From Phycicoccus sp. Soil802 (GTDB lineage Bacteria; Actinomycetota; Actinomycetes; Actinomycetales; Dermatophilaceae): a stretch of DNA of 64,000 nucleotides. The position numbers and the translations under genes were made by a program. The stretch spans positions 370,782 through 434,781 of the forward strand of contig NZ_LMSS01000007.1 of NCBI RefSeq assembly GCF_001429605.1, read 5' to 3'. Within the stretch, counting starts at the first letter, position 1; every line of letters starts with the position of its first letter. Shown piece after piece: positions 8,983 through 17,695 of this stretch. Below the pieces are notes generated by a model. That model was not told the origin of the DNA. It saw only the letters and a program-made list of their open reading frames with translations, and did no database searches.

Positions 8983-9924
8983 TTACTTGATTCCGCTGAA
9001 GCCGATCGAGTTGACGATCCGGCGGCCGAAGATGCCGTAGATGATGAGAATGGGGACGGCCGCGACGAGAGTCGCCGCCATGAGCCCTGCCCAGTCCGGC
9101 GTGCCCTGAGGGGTCTGGCTGCGGAAGACACCGAGGGCCACCGTGAGGACACGAGAGCTCTCCGTCTGTCCGATCAGCAGTGGCCAGAAATAGTCGTTCC
9201 AGGACGCGATGAACTGCAGGATCCCGAGGGTGACCACAGGCGCCGTCGACATCGGCAGGATGATCCTGCGGAAAGTCAGGAAGTGCGACGCCCCGTCGAG
9301 ACGGGCCGCCTCGTCGATCTCCTTCGGGATGCCCAGGAAGAACTGGCGCAGGAAGTAGACGGCGAACGGCGTCATGAAGAACGACGGCAGGATGATCCCC
9401 GGAAGGGTGTTGAGCAGACCCAGCGACTTGATCGTGAGGAAGTTGGGCAGGGCGGTGAAGATCGGCGGCACCAACAGGGCTGTCAAGAAGAGGGCGAACA
9501 TCTTGTCCCTCCCGCGCCACTCGAGACGGCTAAACGCGTACGCCGCCATCGCGCTGAAGAAGACCTGGCCCGCTGTCGCAACCGTCGACACGATGAACGA
9601 GTTGCGCAGGTAGAGCCAGAAGTTGATCGAGGCGCCGGACCCTCCTTCGGCCTGGGCCTCGGCCACCGTCCCGAACCCGAGAACGCGTTTGAAGGCTCCC
9701 CAGGTGAAGTCGGCCGGCAGGAACGACCCAGAGTTGGCCGCCAGCGACCTGCCGTTGGACAGACCGGTCCGTATCATCCAGAAGAACGGGAAGACCGTGA
9801 GCAGGATGAAGGCCCACAGCACGATCCAGGCCACGACACGACCCGCCGACAGGGGCTTGCGGGGTTTGGTCTCGGCGACCGCACGCTTCGAGTCGCGGCG
9901 CCGCTTGACAGTGATGGTCGTCAT
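8983..9924 (-). CDS. Sugar ABC transporter permease, MalG type
   Basis: Integral membrane permease of 313 residues with six predicted hydrophobic segments and the cytoplasmic EAA loop (EIDEAARLDGASHFLTFRRI) that docks the ATPase. It pairs with the MalF-type permease 10 bases upstream. Start 9924 is supported by GAGGAG ten bases ahead; the preceding open frame overlaps the other permease and is not family-like. No ATPase gene is present in the operon, so it presumably uses a shared MsiK-type ATPase encoded elsewhere, as is known for actinobacterial CUT1 systems. Confidence 0.9.
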   Translation of the reverse strand: MTTITVKRRRDSKRAVAETKPRKPLSAGRVVAWIVLWAFILLTVFPFFWMIRTGLSNGRSLAANSGSFLPADFTWGAFKRVLGFGTVAEAQAEGGSGASINFWLYLRNSFIVSTVATAGQVFFSAMAAYAFSRLEWRGRDKMFALFLTALLVPPIFTALPNFLTIKSLGLLNTLPGIILPSFFMTPFAVYFLRQFFLGIPKEIDEAARLDGASHFLTFRRIILPMSTAPVVTLGILQFIASWNDYFWPLLIGQTESSRVLTVALGVFRSQTPQGTPDWAGLMAATLVAAVPILIIYGIFGRRIVNSIGFSGIK

Positions 9925-9934
9925 GATCGTCTCC

Positions 9935-10873
9935 TCAGGCCAGGTCCGACTCGCCGCCGCGCAGCCACTTATTCTGGGCATACGCGACCACGGCCAAGAT
10001 GATGAACAAGATGACGGAAAGCGCTGCGGCGTAACCGAAGTCGCTTCGTCCGAAGGCTCGCTCGACGATGTAGACCTGGATCACCCTCGTCGCGTTGATC
10101 GGGCCGCCCTTGGTGGTGACCGCAACGGTGTCGAACACCTGGAACGAACCCGTGACCGTGATGATCAGGACCAGGACAAGGACGGGTCGCAGCAGGGGCA
10201 GCGTGATCTTCCGGAAGGTCTGGACCTCGGTGGCGCCATCAACCGCGGCAGCCTCGTAGACCGTCGTGGGAATCGTCTGCAGGCCGGCAAAGATCAACAG
10301 TGCCGTGTAGCCCATGTGGCGCCAGACATTGACGAAGGCGATGGTAGGGATCGCCCAGTTCTCACTGCCGAAGAAGGCGACCGGATCGATGCCGACCCAC
10401 CCGAGCATCGTGTTCACGATGCCGATCTGGTAGTCCAGCATCCAGAACCACACCAGCGCCACGATGACGTTGGCCACGAGGAACGGCAGCAGGATGGAGC
10501 CACGGATGATCCCCGACTTGGTGAGGCGATGCATGAGCACCGCAAGTCCCAGGGCGATCGTGGTCTGGAATCCGATGTTGAGGACGACGTACCACAGCGT
10601 CACCTTCATGGAGTTCCAGAACAGGGCGTCATCGGCGATGGCCGCGAAGTTGTCGAGACCGACGAACTGCGGGGCGCCGAAGAGGCTGTACTCGGTGAAG
10701 CTGAGGTAGATGCCTCGGAGCGTGGGGTAGAGGAAGAAGACGGCGAATCCAAGCGCGGCCGGCGCGATGAACAGCCAGGCCGTAAAGGTGTCACTTCTAC
10801 TCTGCTTGCCCAGCGCGATGCGAGGGACTCGGCGCCCTGTCCGCGGCGGAACCGGCGCAATGGTGGTTGCCAT
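9935..10873 (-). CDS. Sugar ABC transporter permease, MalF type
   Basis: First gene of the alpha-galactoside operon. The 312-residue product has a charged cytoplasmic N-terminus, six hydrophobic segments and an EAA loop (VYEAAAVDGATEVQTFRKI). The ATG at 10873 is preceded by an excellent Shine-Dalgarno AAGGAGGTAAG. With the MalG-type permease it forms the membrane channel of the importer. The 447-base region upstream, shared with the divergent LacI-family regulator, holds direct repeats and a palindrome likely to control the operon. Confidence 0.9.
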   Translation of the reverse strand: MATTIAPVPPRTGRRVPRIALGKQSRSDTFTAWLFIAPAALGFAVFFLYPTLRGIYLSFTEYSLFGAPQFVGLDNFAAIADDALFWNSMKVTLWYVVLNIGFQTTIALGLAVLMHRLTKSGIIRGSILLPFLVANVIVALVWFWMLDYQIGIVNTMLGWVGIDPVAFFGSENWAIPTIAFVNVWRHMGYTALLIFAGLQTIPTTVYEAAAVDGATEVQTFRKITLPLLRPVLVLVLIITVTGSFQVFDTVAVTTKGGPINATRVIQVYIVERAFGRSDFGYAAALSVILFIILAVVAYAQNKWLRGGESDLA

Positions 10874-11113
10874 GCACTTACCTCCTTGTGAGTGCTGCGA
10901 CCTCGTGGGCGCCGGGGCATCGGACATCGCGTCCGTGCGGCGACCATGAGCTGCCCAATCGATGAGGGCGATCGACGAGCAACGTGCGCCTCGGTGGGCG
11001 ACGGCTCGTGCGGTGGAGTCACCCGGGGCGGCATGGCGCCGTCGTGCGGGGGACGAATCCGAGAACGACCCGGAAATGATGTCTGCGCGTTAGCGATGTG
11101 AGGGTGGGATCGC

Positions 11114-11169
11114 TTGAACGAAACACTTATCGCGGTTGAACGAAACACCGATTTGGTTGAACGAAACAG
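11114..11169. promoter_or_regulatory. Three direct repeats TTGAACGAAACA between divergent operons
   Basis: TTGAACGAAACA occurs at 11114-11125, 11136-11147 and 11157-11168, spaced 22 and 21 bases, that is two helical turns, so all three lie on one face of the DNA. They sit between the importer operon and the LacI-family gene and are not inverted repeats, which is unusual for a LacI-type operator. The protein that binds them is unknown. Confidence 0.55.
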
Positions 11170-11203
11170 TGGACCCACTTTCGTGGTCGGTCAAGAGAAT
11201 CGT

Positions 11204-11219
11204 GTTACAGTTTTATAAC
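11204..11219. promoter_or_regulatory. Palindrome GTTAYA-N4-TRTAAC overlapping a likely promoter
   Basis: GTTACAGTTTTATAAC is a near-perfect inverted repeat about 100 bases ahead of the regulator start. Its right half contains TATAAC, a plausible -10 element for that gene, with a weak TCAAGA 17 bases further upstream. It may be the autoregulatory operator of the LacI-family protein; that is inference from position. Confidence 0.4.
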
Positions 11220-11320
11220 GGCAGCGGTTTTACAGCATCTGCGAGGCAGCCCTCTCCTCGCCGGTATGCTCCAGCACGGCGGGAGTCCGCTCCGGCGGTG
11301 GCTACTCTGAGAGGACAATC

Positions 11321-12337
11321 GTGTTTGAGTCCGCGTTACCCGCGGAGAGGGTCCGCATCGTCGATGTGGCCCATCACGCTGGCGTGTCGCGACAGACGGT
11401 GTCCAACGTCATCAACCTTCGCGGCGGATTCACCGATGAGACGCGCGAACGGGTCGAGTCCGCCATCGAGGAGCTCGGCTTCCAGCCCAACCGGTACGCG
11501 CAAAGCCTGCGGTCGCGCCGGACCATGTTGTTGGGCTTTGACATGTCCGGCGAGCAGCTCGACGTCACCAACCCGTTCACGATCTCGTTCCTGCGGGCCG
11601 TCGTGCACGGCGCTGCGGCACGCCAGTACCGTGTCGTCGTGTTTGCCCACGAAGGCTTGGGCGCCAAGGACTTTCGCACGAGTGTGCAGTCCGGGGCCGT
11701 CGATGGTTTCATCCTCTCGGACTCGACGCCTGACGACCCCAGACCACGCATTCTGCGAGAGGCGCGAGTTCCATTCGTGGTGTTCGGGCGGGGCGCATCG
11801 GACCAGGCCTATCCCTGGGTGGACATCGACAACCGGGCGGCGATGATCCCCGTCGTCGAACACCTCGTCGCAGCGGGACACAGGACCTTCGGTTACGTCA
11901 GCTACCCCTTCGACAAGTACTGGAACCTCGAACGATTCGAAGGGGCGAGGGATGCCCTCCGTGCCCACGGGCTCGACATCGCCGACGACGCAGTCATCAC
12001 TGGCGAGCCGCCAACCGTGACGAAGCAGCTCCAGGCGCTGCTGAACCGCAACGACCGTCCCGCCGCGATCGTGACGTCCAGCGACGCCATGGCTCTGGCG
12101 GTCGTGAACGTCGCTACGTCGAACGGCATCCGCGTGGGGGTCGACCTTGCGGTCACAGGTTTCGACGCCGGTCCGCTTCGGACAATGGTCGAACCCCCTC
12201 TGACGAGCGTGAGCATCCCTGTCAAGGACATCGCCGCTACCCTCGTCAGTCATTTGCTGATCCAGGTTGGCGGAGTGCACATTGCTGACGAAGGACACCT
12301 TGTGCCAACGGAGTTGGTGCTGGGCGGCAGCGCCTAG
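11321..12337 (+). CDS. LacI-family transcriptional regulator
   Basis: A full-length (338 residues) LacI-type regulator: DNA-binding headpiece RIVDVAHHAGVSRQTVSNVI at about 12-31, hinge ending near residue 65, then the periplasmic-binding-protein-like ligand domain (VDGFILSDST, DNRAAMIPVVEHLVAAGHR, VTGFDAGP). GTG start with GAGAGGAC eight bases ahead. It is transcribed divergently from the alpha-galactoside operon and is the best candidate for its repressor; a galactoside or galactose derivative would be the natural effector. Effector and operator are inferred from position. Confidence 0.88.
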   Translation: MFESALPAERVRIVDVAHHAGVSRQTVSNVINLRGGFTDETRERVESAIEELGFQPNRYAQSLRSRRTMLLGFDMSGEQLDVTNPFTISFLRAVVHGAAARQYRVVVFAHEGLGAKDFRTSVQSGAVDGFILSDSTPDDPRPRILREARVPFVVFGRGASDQAYPWVDIDNRAAMIPVVEHLVAAGHRTFGYVSYPFDKYWNLERFEGARDALRAHGLDIADDAVITGEPPTVTKQLQALLNRNDRPAAIVTSSDAMALAVVNVATSNGIRVGVDLAVTGFDAGPLRTMVEPPLTSVSIPVKDIAATLVSHLLIQVGGVHIADEGHLVPTELVLGGSA

Positions 12338-12610
12338 ATGTAGCCGGTCATCGGGCTGGCGTCAGCCGGCCGCGCTGGATTCTTGAGTCGCTCCGCGGCG
12401 CCCTTCCGGCCCCGCCTCGACGTCTTGTCATTCCCATCCGCGTCCAAGGAGCCATCGTCGGCGTTCTTGCCGTCTCCGGGCTGTCTGACGGCGAGGGCCA
12501 CCAACTAGCCGTCGGCGCCCTGCGATGGCGCTTGGAGTCGTTGGCCGCGACGCGAGGAACCGACCGGGAGGGGATCCCCGATGACCCTGAGGCTCCCCGA
12601 ACCGGAGGGC

Positions 12611-13810
12611 TCAACTCGCGGGCGCGTCCCCGAAGTCCGGGATCGCGAGGCGGGCTCCGCCCAGCCGGGATGACTCATGAGCCACGATCCCGGGCAGTGT
12701 GTATCGGGCCGCCACCCATGCGTTCACCGGCGGCAAGCTCCCCGCGTTGACGGCGCTGACGAAGTCGTCGACGAGGAAGTGGTGGCTGCCCTCGTGCCCG
12801 TTGTGGATCTCGTCGAACTCGCGCGGAAGTCGCTCCCGGTCGTGGACTGGCGCCGAACCCGAGGTGAAGGCGGCCCGCAGGTCGGGAGCGATGCGCTGCA
12901 GCGAGGGGTCGTCCGGGGACATGGTCGGCTTGGGCTCCAGCAGCTCACTGATCTCTTCGATACCGCGCTTGTCCTGCCAGAAGGCAACGGTGGCCAGCTG
13001 CTCCATGCTCGCCTCGGTGCCGAAGAATCGGAAGCGTGACTCCCGGATCTGCGAGGGGTAGCCGACACGGCGGAACTCGTTGGTGCGGAACGATCCTCCG
13101 CCGGCCACCTCGAACAGCGCGGTCGCGTTGGACACGTCGTTGTCGAACTGGCTCACGTCCTTGTCGAACACGCCGTCGCCGCGCTCGTCGGTGACCCCGA
13201 TGGCGGACACGCTGACCGCGTGCGTCTCCCATGCCCCGAGGACGCCGCCGATCGAATGCGTCGGATACAGCAGGGGCGGGTAGCTCGCCGTCTCCTTCCA
13301 CTGCTCGCCGCCGCTGTACTGGTAGGCCTCGTAGAACCCGAGGTCCATGTCGTGCACGTAGTCGCCCTCGGCGTAGAACAGCCGACCGAACGCGCCCGCG
13401 GCGATCTGGTTCCGCGCGTACACGGTCGCCGGGTTGTAGTGACTGGTCTCGCCCATCATGTAGGTCAGGCCGGTGGCCTTGACAGCGTCGATGATCGCCG
13501 CGATCTCCTGCTCGGTGATGGCCATAGGCACGGCCGAGTACACGTGCTTTCCGGCCTTGAGCCCCTGGACGACAAGGGGGCCGTGCGTCCACCGCTGGGT
13601 GAAGATCGCGACGGCGTCAACCGCATCGGAGGCGAGCATCGCCTCGTAGGACGGGAACGTGCCCGCCAGACCTTCGTCCGCGTAGAGGTGCTCAGCCCGA
13701 TCCGCTATCACGTCGGTGACGTACACATCACTGACGCCGGGGTGAGCCAGGAACAGCTTGGCGAACTGGCCGGCGAACTGGCCGGCGCCGACGATACCGA
13801 GGGAAAACAC
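12611..13810 (-). CDS. Gfo/Idh/MocA-family NAD(P)-dependent oxidoreductase
   Basis: A 399-residue cytoplasmic dehydrogenase with Rossmann motif GIVGAGQFAGQF at 4-15 and the family C-terminal domain; the usual EKP motif is replaced by YSAVPMA, which is atypical. Late in the protein NGHEGSHHFLVDDFV resembles members that act on glycosides or inositol-like sugars. A GTG start at 13810 follows AAAGGAG. The repeated FAGQ near residue 13 comes from a 12-bp tandem repeat in the DNA. It is alone in its transcription unit, divergent from an AraC regulator. Substrate unknown; an NAD-dependent glycosidase-like or sugar dehydrogenase role is possible. Confidence 0.75.
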   Translation of the reverse strand: MFSLGIVGAGQFAGQFAKLFLAHPGVSDVYVTDVIADRAEHLYADEGLAGTFPSYEAMLASDAVDAVAIFTQRWTHGPLVVQGLKAGKHVYSAVPMAITEQEIAAIIDAVKATGLTYMMGETSHYNPATVYARNQIAAGAFGRLFYAEGDYVHDMDLGFYEAYQYSGGEQWKETASYPPLLYPTHSIGGVLGAWETHAVSVSAIGVTDERGDGVFDKDVSQFDNDVSNATALFEVAGGGSFRTNEFRRVGYPSQIRESRFRFFGTEASMEQLATVAFWQDKRGIEEISELLEPKPTMSPDDPSLQRIAPDLRAAFTSGSAPVHDRERLPREFDEIHNGHEGSHHFLVDDFVSAVNAGSLPPVNAWVAARYTLPGIVAHESSRLGGARLAIPDFGDAPAS

Positions 13811-13956
13811 GGATACTCCTTTGGACGGTGGATGGGGACTGCGATCGGCCGCAGGCTTGTGGCACCACAGGCGCGCACAGTCCCGGCTTCTCGCGGACCC
13901 CTCCACGCTAGGTACTACAATACGCAAAAGGCTTCCCGCCCGAGAGCAGAAACTTC

Positions 13957-14865
13957 TTGAATCCTCAGACGCTTGCGCAAATCGCTCCGTCGAGCCTCAC
14001 CAGCTGGACCGGAGCGCCGACCCTGATGGGCAGCGCCCACCAGCACGACGACCTCGAGGTCAACCTCGTCGCCGAGGGAGGGTCGATGCTCTACCTGTTC
14101 GGCGGTTCGCACCTCGAGGTGGCACCGGGGAGCACCGTGGCGTTCTGGGCCGCCGTGCCCCACCAGCTCGTCGCGAACTCCGCCACCCGCGCACACTGGG
14201 TCTACGTCCCCTTCTCGACGTTCCTCGGTTGGGGATTGCCGGAGGACGTGGTCAGTCGGATCCTGTCCGGCACCCCCTTGGTCTCCCCACCGTCGACGAC
14301 CTTGGCGTCCGACGAGGCGGGCTTCGAGCACTGGGCAGCAGACCTCGCGACCGACGATCCCGAGAGACACCGCATCGCGATGCTCGAGGTCGAGGCGCGG
14401 ATCCGGAGGCTGGCGCTAGGCGAGCACGAGCGTGACGCCGGACAGTACACCGGAGGCGACCCGGCCGTCCGCCTCGTCCTCGCCATGGTGCGGCACATCG
14501 CCGAGCACTTCCGCGAAGCGGTCACCGTCTCCGACGTCGCCGACGCCGCCCGGCTGCACCCGAACTACGCCATGACGCAGTTCCGCAAAGTCGTCCGCAT
14601 GACCATCGGCGAGTACCTGGCACACTTCCGGCTCGCCGAGGCGCGCCGGCTGTTAGTGACCACCGACCTGCGCACGAACGAGGTCGCCGCGGCCGCTGGC
14701 TTCGGGTCAGTCAGCCGCTTCTACGCCGCCTTCGTCGCCGCGTGCGGCACACCGCCAGCAGCGTTCAGACGCGAGCACCGCAGGGCCGCTCCCGGGCCGC
14801 CGGGACGCACATCCCGGACGCCGGACCACCTACCTCAGCAGCCAGAGTCACGAGTGCGGCGGTAG
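13957..14865 (+). CDS. AraC-family transcriptional regulator
   Basis: The 302-residue product has an N-terminal cupin-like ligand domain (HQHDDLEVNLVAEGG; GSTVAFWAAVPHQL) and a C-terminal pair of helix-turn-helix motifs (VTVSDVADAARLHPNYAMTQ; NEVAAAAGFGSVSRFYAAF). It is 146 bases from the divergent oxidoreductase gene, which it probably activates in response to a sugar. The start is uncertain: TTG at 13957 has only a weak GAGAGC ahead; ATG at 14026 is an alternative but would cut into the cupin. Confidence 0.8.
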   Translation: MNPQTLAQIAPSSLTSWTGAPTLMGSAHQHDDLEVNLVAEGGSMLYLFGGSHLEVAPGSTVAFWAAVPHQLVANSATRAHWVYVPFSTFLGWGLPEDVVSRILSGTPLVSPPSTTLASDEAGFEHWAADLATDDPERHRIAMLEVEARIRRLALGEHERDAGQYTGGDPAVRLVLAMVRHIAEHFREAVTVSDVADAARLHPNYAMTQFRKVVRMTIGEYLAHFRLAEARRLLVTTDLRTNEVAAAAGFGSVSRFYAAFVAACGTPPAAFRREHRRAAPGPPGRTSRTPDHLPQQPESRVRR

Positions 14866-14880
14866 GAGCCGGCCCGCGTC

Positions 14881-15185
14881 AGCCCTGCAGCCGCCCAAGC
14901 CAGTGACCCCCCGAACCCGGCGCAAGGGCTGAGCGGCCGATTCCCTACCCGTTCCCCAGACACCCGTACAACGCCGCTCAGAGCCGCTCTCAGCCGGACT
15001 CGCGACGGGACGACAAGGAAGGGCCCCGACCTGCGTTTCCGCTGGTCGAGGGCCCTTCGTGCACTGGGTGGCAGGTGAAGGATTCGAACCTTCGAAGCTT
15101 TCGCGATGGATTTGCAGACCGACGAATGCCGTCCGCTCACCTGCCACCTCGCGGCTCGCGGGCGACATTCGCCGCGATTTCCCCC
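14881..15185 (-). repeat. tRNA-Tyr-derived repeat, copy 2 (pseudo-tRNA plus stem-loop)
   Basis: The most complete tRNA-like copy: on the minus strand 15069-15145 has a perfect 7-bp acceptor stem (GGCAGGT with ACCTGCC), a perfect T arm and a Tyr-like variable arm. The D arm lacks about six bases and the anticodon stem is disrupted; the anticodon triplet is GCA instead of GTA. Copies 2 and 3 also share about 140 bp left of the stem-loop, including ACGCCGCTCAGAGCC. It separates cassette 2 from the oxidative sugar operon. Confidence 0.7.
15019..15057 (-). terminator. Stem-loop behind pseudo-tRNA copy 2
   Basis: AAGGGCCC at 15019-15026 pairs with GGGCCCTT at 15050-15057, and an inner CGACC/GGTCG pair extends the stem with a single bulged A. 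Same position relative to the tRNA-like sequence as in copies 1 and 3. It would also stop transcription arriving from the oxidative operon to its right. Confidence 0.6.
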
Positions 15186-15266
15186 GGGGGCACGGCGTGC
15201 ATCAGCGGGGACGTCCTGCCGCTCTTTGCTGCGTCTCGCGCGGAACGGTGTCCCGAAGTGACCAGG

Positions 15267-16130
15267 TCAGAAAATTCCGTGCGCGGCGAAGGCTTTCAAT
15301 GCCAACCCTCCGACATCTGCTTGGGCTTTGAGCACGCGGCCATCGTGGTCCAGCGGCTTGGGCAAGCCGTGGGTCGCCGTCGTGATCACAATGGAGAAGG
15401 GGTGCGTGACGCTGAGGGCGACGCTCGTCGGCTGGCTGGCGGGAAGGCCAATGGATCGGTTGAGTGTGCCATCGGGCGCGTATCTGTTCACTCGACTCCC
15501 TCCCCACATGGCGCACCACAGGTATCCCTCGGCGTCCACGGTCATACCGTCCGGGCTTGCGTCCTCGATCCGCGCGAAGGTGTTTCGTTCAGTCACCTCT
15601 CCAGAGTCGACATGGACGTCGCAGCGGTAAATCGTCCCAAGCGCCGTGTCGGCGACGTACATCACGTCCCCGGCAGCATTGAACGCTGGCCCATTGGGGA
15701 TAGTCAGGCCGTCCATGACCTCCGTGAGCGACAGGTCGGCGTCGAGCCTGTACAGGGACCCGGCCCCAACCGTGGCGTCATAAGCCATTGAGCCCGCCCA
15801 GAACCTGCCACTCGGGTCTGTCACCCCGTCGTTCATCCGCACCGGCGTCGAGGCACCGTCCCCCGGACGGTGGAGCCATGTCACACCGTTTCGCAACAGG
15901 GCGAAGCCGGTGCCTGCGGCGGCAACCCATCCGCCTCCAGCAAGCGGGGCCACCGCCCCTAGTGGGACGTCGAGATGAGCCAGCTGTCTGGGAGGGCGTT
16001 CGGTCCCCAGGTGGAACAAACGACCCTCGAGCAGGTCGACGAACACGAAGCCATCGCCGAGCGCGCGTGCGCCCTCCCCTAGCGCGTGCCTTCGCGACTC
16101 CACCGGCGTGAAGTCGTATCCCGCGGTCAT
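15267..16130 (-). CDS. SMP-30/gluconolactonase-family sugar lactonase
   Basis: A 287-residue six-bladed propeller lactonase of the SMP-30/LRE family. Family signatures visible are MNDGVTDPSGRFWAGSM, IPNGPAFN and SPDGMTVDAEGYLWCAMWGG, which supply the metal ligands and catalytic aspartate. It would open the aldono-lactone made by the sugar dehydrogenase of the same operon. Last gene of the ten-gene operon; its ATG overlaps the kinase stop as ATGA. The last 25 residues look less family-like, perhaps because the gene ends at the repeat junction. Ligand inferred from neighbours: galactonolactone or a related sugar lactone. Confidence 0.85.
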   Translation of the reverse strand: MTAGYDFTPVESRRHALGEGARALGDGFVFVDLLEGRLFHLGTERPPRQLAHLDVPLGAVAPLAGGGWVAAAGTGFALLRNGVTWLHRPGDGASTPVRMNDGVTDPSGRFWAGSMAYDATVGAGSLYRLDADLSLTEVMDGLTIPNGPAFNAAGDVMYVADTALGTIYRCDVHVDSGEVTERNTFARIEDASPDGMTVDAEGYLWCAMWGGSRVNRYAPDGTLNRSIGLPASQPTSVALSVTHPFSIVITTATHGLPKPLDHDGRVLKAQADVGGLALKAFAAHGIF

Positions 16131-17062
16131 CGCAGTGCAAACCCTGCTGGAGCATCGACCAGCATCAGTTCCGATCGAACCGGTAGCCCCTCCCAGTCAC
16201 CGCGGGTGGCGACGGCGAAGGCAGCCACTGTGTTCGCCCGTCGCAGCCGCTCGACCAGATCGATACCGTCGAGCCAGCCCGAGAGATAGCCAGCACAGAA
16301 GGCGTCGCCAGCGCCCACGGAGTCCACAACGTGTACCCGCGACGCGGAGCTGGTGATCGGTTCTTGCTGGTCCTTCGAATAGGCCAGCGCTCCCTCTGGA
16401 CCCAACTTGACGATCACCTCCCGAGGACCAAGCTCGAGGAGCCCCTGGGGACTACCGATCAGCGAGAGCTCGTCTTCCGAAGCGATCACGATGTCAGCTT
16501 GTTCGGCCAGGGGTCGTAGCACCGCACCGGCGGCGTGCGCGTCCCACAATGCCCGCCTGTAGTTAACGTCGAGACTGACCGTAACTCCCGCACCGCGAGC
16601 GGCGTCGATCGCCATGCGAACAGTCTCGAGTGCGGTCTCGCTCAAGGCAGCGGTCACCCCGGTGACGTGGAGGAGTCGGGGCCTCCCCTCGAGGAGCACC
16701 GGGATCACGTCATCAGGCTGCAAGCGCGAGCCTGCGGAGTTCGCCCTGTGATACTCCACCCTCGTCACGTCTGGAAGCCGTTGCTCGAAAATGACCAGCC
16801 CGGTAGCCGCCGTTGAGTCGTCGACCACACCGTCCACCTCGACCTGTTCTGCGCTCAGTACGCGGCGGACCAACCGGCCGCTCTCGTCGTGGCCGACCCT
16901 GCCAAGCCAACGGGTCGTATGGCCCAAGCGGCTCAACCCAATGGCGACGTTGGACTCCGCACCGGCGATTGAGGTGTGCATGGGGGCGCCGAGGTGGATC
17001 AGCCCCTGGCAGCGAAGCGCCATCATCCCCTCTCCCAATGTCACGACGTCGACGCCGGTCAT
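16127..17062 (-). CDS. PfkB-family 2-keto-3-deoxy sugar-acid kinase
   Basis: The 311-residue protein is a ribokinase-fold kinase: early GLSRLGHTTRWLGRVGHDE, LDVNYRRALW in the middle, and the PfkB C-terminal signature DSVGAGDAFCAGYL with the catalytic aspartate. With a KDPG-type aldolase upstream and a galactonate-type dehydratase before it, the substrate is most likely 2-keto-3-deoxygalactonate or -gluconate, phosphorylated at C6. Both flanking junctions are ATGA overlaps, which suggests coupled translation of aldolase, kinase and lactonase. Confidence 0.87.
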   Translation of the reverse strand: MTGVDVVTLGEGMMALRCQGLIHLGAPMHTSIAGAESNVAIGLSRLGHTTRWLGRVGHDESGRLVRRVLSAEQVEVDGVVDDSTAATGLVIFEQRLPDVTRVEYHRANSAGSRLQPDDVIPVLLEGRPRLLHVTGVTAALSETALETVRMAIDAARGAGVTVSLDVNYRRALWDAHAAGAVLRPLAEQADIVIASEDELSLIGSPQGLLELGPREVIVKLGPEGALAYSKDQQEPITSSASRVHVVDSVGAGDAFCAGYLSGWLDGIDLVERLRRANTVAAFAVATRGDWEGLPVRSELMLVDAPAGFALR

Positions 17063-17676
17063 CGCACGGCCGCCATGAAGAGGCGCGCACGCTGCCGCAG
17101 GGCCTCAAGATCACCACCATGGGGTGCGTCACCGCAGAGGGGACTGCCGATGCCCACCCCAGTGGCGCCTGCCGAAAGGTAGGCGGCCACGTGCTGGAGC
17201 TCGACGCCGCCCACGGGCAGCAAGGGGACGTCTGGGAACGGATCGCGCAAGGCCTTGACGTATGCCGGCCCAAACACCGAGGCCGGGAAGAGCTTCACCG
17301 CGGCGGCACCGTGGTTCGCGGCCTGCACGACCTCACTGGGGGTGAGAGCGCCCGCGAGAACCGGTAGGTCATGACTGTGGGCTGCCTCGATTGACGGCGC
17401 CAAGGCCGGCGTCACGATGTACCTCGCACCGCAGTCACGGACCCTTCTCACGTCGTCGGCTGTGAGCACCGTGCCCGCACCCAGAGCAGTCTCACCATCA
17501 AGCCGGCTTGCCACCGACTCGATGACACGAAAGGCGTCTCTCGTCGTCAACGAGACCTCAATCAGCCGGATCCCTTCGTCGGCGAGGGTTAGGCACGTCG
17601 AGACAGATGCCTCTGCGTCGCGACCTCGGACGATCGCGACCAGCTTCTGCTCTCGGACTCGGTCCAACAGGTTCAT
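17059..17676 (-). CDS. KDPG/KDPGal aldolase (Eda/DgoA type)
   Basis: A 205-residue class I aldolase that would split 2-keto-3-deoxy-6-phospho sugar acids to pyruvate and glyceraldehyde-3-phosphate. The Schiff-base lysine is in AAVKLFPASVFG, the glutamate in RLIEVSLTT, and the phosphate-binding arginine in VAIVRGRD, as in Eda and DgoA. Start 17676 follows AAGGAGA. It lies between the dehydratase and kinase genes; DgoA-type activity on the galacto-isomer is inferred from the DgoD-like neighbour, since sequence alone does not separate the two isomer preferences. Confidence 0.88.
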   Translation of the reverse strand: MNLLDRVREQKLVAIVRGRDAEASVSTCLTLADEGIRLIEVSLTTRDAFRVIESVASRLDGETALGAGTVLTADDVRRVRDCGARYIVTPALAPSIEAAHSHDLPVLAGALTPSEVVQAANHGAAAVKLFPASVFGPAYVKALRDPFPDVPLLPVGGVELQHVAAYLSAGATGVGIGSPLCGDAPHGGDLEALRQRARLFMAAVR

Positions 17677-17695
17677 CGAATCTCCTTGATGCGTC

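Noticed and set aside
8779..10891. Two long overlapping plus-strand frames over the first importer
   Set aside because: Low-complexity Arg/Asp/Glu-rich translations antisense to well-supported binding-protein and permease genes.
12348..12614. An 88-codon minus-strand frame between the LacI and Gfo/Idh/MocA genes
   Set aside because: Arg/Pro/Ser-rich, no ribosome site, no family resemblance; the 273-base convergent gap looks non-coding apart from a weak 5-bp hairpin.
15060..15150. Functional tRNA gene
   Set aside because: Acceptor and T arms are good, but the D arm is truncated and the anticodon stem does not pair, and the other copies have different anticodon triplets. Kept as pseudo-tRNA; a covariance score would settle it.
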